Assembly: GCA_018222765.1 (NCBI GenBank)
Contig: JAAEZT010000024.1
Coordinates: forward strand, 1-59,780
Direction of reading: 5' to 3'
Origin: a bacterium
GTDB lineage: Bacteria > Verrucomicrobiota > Verrucomicrobiia > Verrucomicrobiales > Akkermansiaceae
DNA: 59,780 nucleotides
This document shows positions 54,100 through 59,780 of this stretch, piece after piece. The position numbers and the translations under genes are program-made. How positions within the stretch are numbered: position 1 is the first letter of the stretch; each line of letters begins with the position of its first letter. The notes under the pieces are model-generated. The model saw only the letters and a list, made by a program, of their open reading frames with translations, made no database searches and was not told the origin of the DNA.

Positions 54100-56250
54100 G
54101 TGGGAGCCAACAACGTCAGAGATCGTCCTGGTCACTTCCTTCTCTGGGGAGGCGGAATCCTTGCCGCACTCCTCCCCTACCTCCTTCTCTTCGTCAAACC
54201 GGAGTGGCGGGCTTCGTGGATTCTCGATCCCGGACGCTTCGCGGACAATCTCGCCATCGCGATGCGGCACGTCCTCATCGGCGCGACTTTGGGAGGCTGG
54301 TTGTGGTTTCTCATCAACCGCGTCAACCCTATCGCCACGCTGCGCTCCTGGTGGAAAACGCCTAATCCTTTTAACTGGGTTTGGTTCGTTCTCAGCCTCG
54401 CCATCTATTCGATACACAACATTCTCGTCCTGATGAATCTCCCGCTCGGCACCGGGGAATTTATCTCCGCTGCCGCCGGACGCATCCTCACCGCGCTCAT
54501 CGTGCTTTCCCTCGTCTGGATCGGTGCGCGCATTGCCAGCCTCTCGGCACCACGCAAACTTCGCATGCTTCCCTGGGCCATCCCCGCCCTCATCCCGGGC
54601 TTTCTTGGAGCCGACGCCCTCGCCATTATCTTTTGGAAAAACTCCCTGCGCTTCGTAATTAACAAGATCGACGAAGACGGCCCCATCGACATCGCCCGTC
54701 AACTCGCTGCCGGTGGTATCCATCACTCGCCGGCGGTTGTCATCGCTGCGCTCCTGATTTTCGGAGCCGTTCTTTGTGGACTTTGTTACGCCAGCTTCCG
54801 TCTCTCGAAAAAGACCTCGCCTCGTCTGAACTTCAAACCAGCCTTCATCGTCCTCACTCTCGGCCTGACCTGGGGAGGCATCGCCGCGGAAAAAGCCTCC
54901 GGCTTCGCCTGGAAGTCGCGCAAGGCTCTGCGGATGGAACACAATTCCTACGAGATTCATCTCACTCCGATCAAGCCGGAACCCGGAGTCGTTTCCTATC
55001 GTGCGACCTGGAAGCAACCGGTCCGACCAGACATCTCAACCCACGCCACTTCGCAGCCGGACATTTTCTTTTTTATGCTCGAGTCCGTCCGTGCCGATGC
55101 CATCTCAGAAACGCACGCGCCTTTCCTAACGAAATTTCGCGATCAGGAATGCCAGCAACTTGGCCAAACCTGGGCCGGATCCAACGCGACCCACCTCTCC
55201 TGGTTCTCCGTCTTCAATGGACAACTCCCACCCTTCTGGGGGAACGCCATGGAAACGATTCGCGACGGGAAAGACCTCCCCGCCTCTCCCTTCATCGAGA
55301 TCCTCAAGAAGTCCAACTTCAATCTTGAAGCCCGCACTATCTGCGACCTGTCCTACCTTGGAATGGGCTCGACCAACTTTGGCTCGCCCCACGAATTGGG
55401 AGTTCTCAAAAGCGCACCAAACGGTTCTGATTTTGAAAATCTCCCCTACGCGGAACGGGAACGCCAGAACCTTGAAGAGACGATGGAGGCCCTTCGCAAC
55501 GCACCTTCCAGCGGCAACTTCCATCTTCTCGCCTACGACACGCCTCACTTCGATTACTCGTGGCACGATTCCTTCACCCCGCCATATACCGACTACGAAC
55601 CATCGGGCGGCTTCCACGCTTATCCGACTCATGAAGATATTGAACGCGTCCGCCGTCGTTACTTCAACGCCATCGCTTGGACCGATCACGAGATCTCTCG
55701 CTTCGTCGACTTCCTAAAAAAAGAGGGCCGATATGACGACGCCATCATCATTGTCACCGGCGACCACGGCGAAGAATTTCAGGAAAACGGATCGTGGTTC
55801 CATTGTTCATCGGTCGAGCCCGAACAAACCGCCGTCCCTCTCATGATTAAGTGGCCCAAAGGCACCGAAGCTCCCGACCAAATCAGCGCCTCCCACCTTG
55901 ACGTCCTTCCATCGCTCCTCGACTACCTCGGCTATCCCGAATCCACCTTCTCTTCACTCCCTGGACATTCCCTTCTCAAAACCCGCGAAGAAGAAGCTAC
56001 GCAAATCAACATCACCTCCTACTGCGGCATCATGGGCATCGCCATGGCCTGGCATCGCGGCGACTACACCGCAACTTTCCGATGGGACAACCCCTGGGCC
56101 ACCCAGCTCCCCGACACCATATCCCTCGATGATATCACCGGATCTGATGGCTCCCTCAATCTCGAGAATCCCGAGCAATGGGACCAGGCGCTCAAGAGGC
56201 ACTTCCCCGACGCTGCCGAACGCTACTTCTCGAAGTTTGAGAAAAAGTAG
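54100..56250 (+). CDS. Membrane-anchored sulfatase-fold transferase
   Basis: A 716-residue protein (GTG start) with five to six N-terminal membrane helices (about 12-240), then a periplasmic alkaline phosphatase-superfamily domain. Visible: FFFMLESVRADAI (metal), GSNATHLSWFSVFNG with candidate nucleophile Thr364, LAYDTPHFDYSW, and VTGDHGEEF (metal). This is the layout of LTA synthase or phosphoethanolamine/phosphoglycerol transferases, not of formylglycine sulfatases, so it probably transfers a head group to an envelope glycan or lipid. Convergent with the glycosyltransferase gene downstream (4-base gap). Confidence 0.85.
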   Translation: MGANNVRDRPGHFLLWGGGILAALLPYLLLFVKPEWRASWILDPGRFADNLAIAMRHVLIGATLGGWLWFLINRVNPIATLRSWWKTPNPFNWVWFVLSLAIYSIHNILVLMNLPLGTGEFISAAAGRILTALIVLSLVWIGARIASLSAPRKLRMLPWAIPALIPGFLGADALAIIFWKNSLRFVINKIDEDGPIDIARQLAAGGIHHSPAVVIAALLIFGAVLCGLCYASFRLSKKTSPRLNFKPAFIVLTLGLTWGGIAAEKASGFAWKSRKALRMEHNSYEIHLTPIKPEPGVVSYRATWKQPVRPDISTHATSQPDIFFFMLESVRADAISETHAPFLTKFRDQECQQLGQTWAGSNATHLSWFSVFNGQLPPFWGNAMETIRDGKDLPASPFIEILKKSNFNLEARTICDLSYLGMGSTNFGSPHELGVLKSAPNGSDFENLPYAERERQNLEETMEALRNAPSSGNFHLLAYDTPHFDYSWHDSFTPPYTDYEPSGGFHAYPTHEDIERVRRRYFNAIAWTDHEISRFVDFLKKEGRYDDAIIIVTGDHGEEFQENGSWFHCSSVEPEQTAVPLMIKWPKGTEAPDQISASHLDVLPSLLDYLGYPESTFSSLPGHSLLKTREEEATQINITSYCGIMGIAMAWHRGDYTATFRWDNPWATQLPDTISLDDITGSDGSLNLENPEQWDQALKRHFPDAAERYFSKFEKK

Positions 56251-56254
56251 GTAG

Positions 56255-57715
56255 CTACTTCTTCCGGTAAATTCTCACCGATTTGTAGGCGAAGGTCTCG
56301 ACCACCTCCCAGCCTGCTTTCTCGAGTCGCTCGGAAGTAAACCCAAAGTCATCCTGCACCGAGTAGTGCGCATCCCAAATTAGCAAGGTCCCCGAGCAAA
56401 GCTCAAGTGACTCGGGAGTATATCCGCCCCAGGCTTCCAGCTTTTTCACCTCGGTCTCGTAGAGCCAAAACGAAGCCGCCGCGTGATGATTGAGCACCTC
56501 GGCCCCACTGGCATTTTTAATGACCCACTCGCTGGCCTCCCTCACTCCCTGACCAAAGCGACTCTGCTTCATCGGCGGCGCAATTGGTTTCAAGCTGGCA
56601 TTGAGAACGGGCAATCCCGGAATGTGATTATCAGAAACACCCCACTGTTGTTGGGGCATCATCAATCCGGTCACCACCACTACTGCCAGGGTAGCCGCAG
56701 CGGGCTTGACACCAAACTTCTGCCACAAGCCATTGAACCCCCGAAGCGCCACCAAGGCCACAAAGGGAGCCATTGGCATGATGAAGTGATAGTACCCCCC
56801 CGAAGCAAAAAGCCCCTTCCAATAGATCAAGCTATGCATGACCAAATAGGCTGGGTAGGTCGCCCACAACCAGAGGCTCCAGTCGAGGTGACGCCACTTT
56901 TGAAAGGCTCCAAAAACCATCAACAAAACCACCGGAATCCCCGCACCGGTTGCGAGGTGCTTCAAGTACAACCAAATCGGCCCCGAACCATAATACTCTG
57001 TTGGCTTCGATTCAAAGAACATCATAAACGGCCACTCACCACGCATCAACCCAGTCGCAACGTTCATCACAATCAAGGGCAGGAAGGTGCAGAGGCCCAA
57101 CCACGCCGCTCTCGGAAAATCCTTCAAGGCCTCATTCCATTTCCCCTTCAGCAAATGCCGCGCGAATCCACCCGGCGCAAAAATAATCCAAAGCCCAAAC
57201 AGAGCCGACAACGCGATTCCCTCATGCCGCACCAAGGGAAGGTATCCCCAGCACAAAGCGGCCCATACCATCTTCTTACGCATCGCGAGAAAAACCCCGG
57301 CAACCCATACCACCATGAAGGGAGTCTGCGTCAGCACAGGATAGCTTAGCTCCGGAAACCACCACTGAAATCCCATTAAGAGTGGCAGGATTGACAAGCC
57401 AACCATGCCAAGGCGCTTTCCTTCGCGCGCCGTCAACCACATCGCAAAGCCCGCCAAGGCCAGCGTCCAAAGCCGCGCCGCCGTGAGGCCAAAGTAAGCC
57501 GGGATGAATTGCAAAATATTCCGCCCCGGTCGGCTCCATGGATGCCAAAGCTCACGCGGATCACTCCAGACATCTTTCGAGATCATGTAGTGGGCGATCT
57601 CGTCATCAAGAATCCACGCTTCATTGAAGAGGGCCCGATAAAGACTCCACGCCATGGCCACGCCCCAGCAGACCCAAAACCACTGGCCCAGCCCTCCCTT
57701 TGTGCGATCACTCAT
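56255..57715 (-). CDS. GT-C membrane glycosyltransferase (GT39/ArnT-like)
   Basis: A 486-residue polytopic protein (about 9-11 helices). The first outside loop has the acidic LDDEIAHY motif (D37, D38, E39), typical of GT-C enzymes using polyprenyl-phosphate sugars. The C-terminal ~150 residues form a soluble domain with less hydrophobic sequence. It overlaps the upstream GT2 gene by 8 bases, suggesting joint function: GT2 makes a polyprenyl-phosphate sugar, the GT-C enzyme uses it. Confidence 0.85.
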   Translation of the reverse strand: MSDRTKGGLGQWFWVCWGVAMAWSLYRALFNEAWILDDEIAHYMISKDVWSDPRELWHPWSRPGRNILQFIPAYFGLTAARLWTLALAGFAMWLTAREGKRLGMVGLSILPLLMGFQWWFPELSYPVLTQTPFMVVWVAGVFLAMRKKMVWAALCWGYLPLVRHEGIALSALFGLWIIFAPGGFARHLLKGKWNEALKDFPRAAWLGLCTFLPLIVMNVATGLMRGEWPFMMFFESKPTEYYGSGPIWLYLKHLATGAGIPVVLLMVFGAFQKWRHLDWSLWLWATYPAYLVMHSLIYWKGLFASGGYYHFIMPMAPFVALVALRGFNGLWQKFGVKPAAATLAVVVVTGLMMPQQQWGVSDNHIPGLPVLNASLKPIAPPMKQSRFGQGVREASEWVIKNASGAEVLNHHAAASFWLYETEVKKLEAWGGYTPESLELCSGTLLIWDAHYSVQDDFGFTSERLEKAGWEVVETFAYKSVRIYRKK

Positions 57716-58454
57716 CGTCAGCGCTCTTCCATTCGGTCACGTTCCGATCCAGAATATTGTAACGAAAGATGCACCAGATCGCGCGAAAGCCATCACGCAC
57801 CCCGATCTTTTTCCCCTCGTCATAACTCCGCGGATAATACGCCACCGAAGTTTCCATCACACGGAGTTTCATCTTGGCCAATTTCGCGGTGACCTCGGGC
57901 TCGAAACCAAAACGGTTTTCCTCTATCGGAATGGCTTGAATCACTTCACGCCGAAATCCTTTGTAACAAGTCTCCATGTCCGTGACGTGCAAATCGCTCA
58001 TCATATTGGAGAGCAAGGTCAAAAAACGATTTCCCATCGTATGCCAGAATCGTAAGACCGTCCGAGTTTCCTTTTTCAAATACCGGGATCCATAAACAAC
58101 ATCGGCCTCATCATTCGCGATGGGCGCAATCACTTTTTGAAAATCCACCGGATCATATTCCAGATCGGCATCTTGCACGATGACGTAGGGCTTGGTCGCT
58201 CCGGCGAAACCCGTCCGCAAAGCCGCTCCCTTCCCCTGATTATGGGTGTGCTGAATAAAGCTTACCCGCTCTTCCTTTTCTTCCCAGCCACGCGCGATGG
58301 CCGCGGTCTTGTCCGACGACCCATCGTCCACTAAAACCACCTCGCCCACCATCTCCTGCGCGAGGATCTTTTGGAGCACCTCATTTAGCGTTCCCGCTTC
58401 ATTATACATCGGCACAATAACCGACAATTGGCCCGGGGAAGCAGCTTCATTCAT
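57708..58454 (-). CDS. Glycosyltransferase family 2 (DPM/ArnC-like)
   Basis: A 248-residue GT-A enzyme with no clear membrane helix. VIVPMYNEAGTLNEVL and VDDGSSDKT bind the nucleotide sugar; IVQDADLEYDP is the DxD-like motif; GSRYLKKETRTVLRFWHTMGNRFLT and DMETCYKGFRREVI are typical of dolichyl/polyprenyl-phosphate mannosyl- or glucosyltransferases. It is upstream of and overlaps the GT-C gene by 8 bases. Confidence 0.92.
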   Translation of the reverse strand: MNEAASPGQLSVIVPMYNEAGTLNEVLQKILAQEMVGEVVLVDDGSSDKTAAIARGWEEKEERVSFIQHTHNQGKGAALRTGFAGATKPYVIVQDADLEYDPVDFQKVIAPIANDEADVVYGSRYLKKETRTVLRFWHTMGNRFLTLLSNMMSDLHVTDMETCYKGFRREVIQAIPIEENRFGFEPEVTAKLAKMKLRVMETSVAYYPRSYDEGKKIGVRDGFRAIWCIFRYNILDRNVTEWKSADDE

Positions 58455-58507
58455 GTCAGGGGTCAGTGAATCCTAATTCCCGCCCGCACTCAACCCCATT
58501 CCCGGGA

Positions 58508-58619
58508 GGGCGATCTAATCGAATATCTTCGGGGGACCGTTGCGGAATCTTTGGCTGCCGGGTATGGCCCCACCCATCGGGGCGAAAGCCTCACCGGCAA
58601 GCCTGAAATGGCTATCGCC
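58508..58619. ncRNA. Candidate structured RNA upstream of selD
   Basis: In the 355-base gap before selD a nested structure is visible. GGCGAT (58509-58514) pairs with ATCGCC (58614-58619). Inside, GGCT-GCCGG (58553-58561) pairs with CCGGC-A-AGCC (58594-58603), and GCCCC (58567-58571) pairs with GGGGC (58579-58583), followed by GAAA. It has no tRNA-Sec, SRP or known riboswitch features that I recognise. The strand is unknown. The rest of the gap shows nothing clear. Pairings are direct; calling it an RNA is inference. Confidence 0.35.
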
Positions 58620-58809
58620 ATAGGAAAAAAGCCCCAGAGAGATCAGGGCGAGGAGACAGAAATGATTTCATTATACTGTCTTGTTCCCGCTGCCTAGAAG
58701 GTCCGTTCCAAATCGATTCAAAAAAGCATCATAAAAATCGAAGAAAACATTCTGTGACATTTTCACCATATGGGGTTCTCAAATCCCAAAGGTGGTCTAT
58801 TCTGCCCCC

Positions 58810-59780
58810 ATGAGTCGCGATGACATCAAACGCCTGACAGAATTATCCTCCTGCGGAGGATGAGCCTCCAAGCTCGGCCAAGCCGAACTCACGCAGGTCC
58901 TGCGTGGCATTACCAATATCTCCGACCCCAATCTCCTTATCGGTTCCGCCAGCTCGGACGACGCCGCCGTTTATAAAATCTCGGAAGAGGTCGCGATTGT
59001 GCAAACCCTCGATTTCTTCACACCGGTCGTCGATGATCCCTACCTCTTCGGACAAATCGCGGCCGCCAACTCCCTCTCCGACGTCTACGCCATGGGAGGC
59101 AAGCCGATCACCGCGATGAACATCGTGGCCGTCCCCACCGATGAACTCTCACTCGACGTTATCAACCAAATCCTCCTCGGGGGAGCCGACAAGGTAGCCG
59201 AAGCTGAATGCGCCCTCGCCGGTGGTCACACTGTGCTCAATCCCCAACCGCTCTACGGACTTTCCGTGACCGGCTTGGTCAACCCCCACCACACCATCGC
59301 CAACACCGGCGGCAAGCCCGGCGATCACCTCCTCCTCACCAAGCCACTCGGCACCGGGATCATTTCCACCGCGATCCGCAAAGGTCTCGCCTCAGAGGAG
59401 CTGGAAGCAAAAGTCTCCAAGCAAATGGCCGAACTCAACACCCCCGGCTCCGCCCTCGCCACCGTGGGCATGACGCGCGCCGGCACCGACGTGACCGGCT
59501 TTGGGCTTCTCGGACACCTGAGCCACCTTTGCCGCGAATCCGGCGTGACTGCTCGCATTAATTCTTCGGCTGTTCCGGCGATCGATCCCGCGGTCATGGA
59601 ATTCGTCAAGGAAGGCCACGTCCCCGGTGGCAGCCGCAAGAACCTTGAACTCGCCAGAGAATTCACCACCTTTGCCGAGGGCGTTTCGGAAGAAACACAA
59701 ATCCTCCTAGCCGATGCCCAAACTTCCGGCGGCCTCCTCCTCGCCGTCAAACCCGACGAACTCCACGACGCCAAAGATAT
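58810..59780 (+). CDS. selD: Selenophosphate synthetase, Sec-containing, partial (right edge)
   Basis: The 3' end is cut by the window. It makes selenophosphate from selenide and ATP for selenocysteine synthesis. From the ATG at 58810, codon 18 is TGA (58861-58863), within SSCGG-U-ASKLGQAEL, the usual catalytic Cys/Sec loop. After it come SSDDAAVYKI, DFFTPVVDDPYLFGQIAAANSLSDVYAMGG, AGGHTVLNPQPLYGLSVTG, DVTGFGLLGHL and TSGGLLLAV, all SelD. Sec at this place is well known in SelD. An AUG-started frame after the TGA would lose the active site, so the TGA is decoded. A SECIS-like hairpin follows. Its presence implies a selenium-using organism. Confidence 0.95.
58861..58907 (+). promoter_or_regulatory. 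Putative bacterial SECIS hairpin with its TGA (selD)
   Basis: TCACGCA (58889-58895) pairs with TGCGTGG (58901-58907), with one U-G pair, around loop GGTCC. The first loop G is 33 bases after the TGA, within the range I recall for bacterial SECIS. The apex GCAGGUC matches that of the CRTAC1 gene. A second hairpin closer to the TGA (TCGGC 58874-58878 with GCCGA 58882-58886) has no GU in its loop. Confidence 0.65.

Noticed and set aside
54037-55017. Long open frame on the minus strand
   Set aside because: It is the antisense shadow of the membrane sulfatase-fold gene; composition and lack of any family match exclude it.
58508-58619. selC (tRNA-Sec) candidate before selD
   Set aside because: No TCA anticodon loop, no TTCGANTCC-type T-arm and no 8-bp acceptor with CCA; only kept as an unknown structured RNA.
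1-59780. CRISPR arrays, IS elements, prophage
   Set aside because: No spaced repeats, transposase, integrase or inverted-repeat ends were found.

Overview
The window looks like chromosomal DNA of a Verrucomicrobiota bacterium, probably in or near Verrucomicrobiales. The signs are a PVC-type heme-binding HEAT/cytochrome protein, a PSD1-type cytochrome paired with a DUF1501 protein, several sulfatases, a PEP-CTERM protein, a duplicated TIGR02597-like secreted protein, an LpxC-FabZ fusion (Gram-negative lipid A) and CRTAC1/ASPIC-UnbV proteins. No insertion sequence, phage or CRISPR array was seen, and most of the window reads as ordinary chromosome.

Layout: 0.2-9 kb holds a degradative block (PVC cytochrome, PSD1/DUF1501 pair, sulfatase) followed by a P450. 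10.3-12.3 kb is an ABC-F ATPase. 12.4-16.2 kb is a long CRTAC1-type protein interrupted by one in-frame TGA, behind a tiny entericidin-like lipoprotein. 16.4-18.0 kb is a second sulfatase. 18.3-19.0 kb is a thioredoxin-like gene interrupted by a TGA exactly at the first redox cysteine position. 19.3-21.9 kb is an ECF sigma factor locus with membrane and EF-hand proteins. 23-29.6 kb carries pgk, two secreted proteins, and a PfkB kinase-thiE-accC-accB run. 29.8-33.9 kb is an ABC exporter with two envelope proteins. 33.9-37.1 kb has DUF971, YggS and a tail-specific protease. 37.3-42.2 kb is an exopolysaccharide export set, a small secreted protein and tRNA-Gly. 42.3-47.2 kb has a Nif3-like protein, lpxC-fabZ and pckA. 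47.3-52 kb has a metzincin-like protein with a broken zinc motif, a Fur-box-controlled feoA-feoB locus and a SOUL protein. 52.1-58.5 kb has a hydrolase remnant, argF-gtrA, a membrane sulfatase-fold protein and two glycosyltransferases. The window ends inside selD.

The most interesting signal is selenium. selD at the right edge has an in-frame TGA in its catalytic Cys-Gly-Gly-Sec motif, so the organism very probably makes selenoproteins. Two other genes also have exactly one in-frame TGA, with homologous sequence on both sides and a bacterial-SECIS-like hairpin at the right distance. One is a thioredoxin-fold protein with a W-Sec-P-P-C active site. The other is a CRTAC1/ASPIC-UnbV protein that also carries a C-terminal redoxin-like domain (CEHC) and TPR-like helices. 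The selD and CRTAC1 hairpins both show GCAGGUC, as I recall from E. coli formate dehydrogenase SECIS elements. Standard gene callers would split or truncate all three genes. The CRTAC1 selenoprotein may be an undescribed selenoprotein family.

A second possible small system is the ECF locus. A GTAAC-N16/17-CGTC promoter-like motif sits before both the sigma factor gene and the last gene of the cluster (a four-EF-hand secreted protein), suggesting an autoregulated envelope or metal/calcium response.
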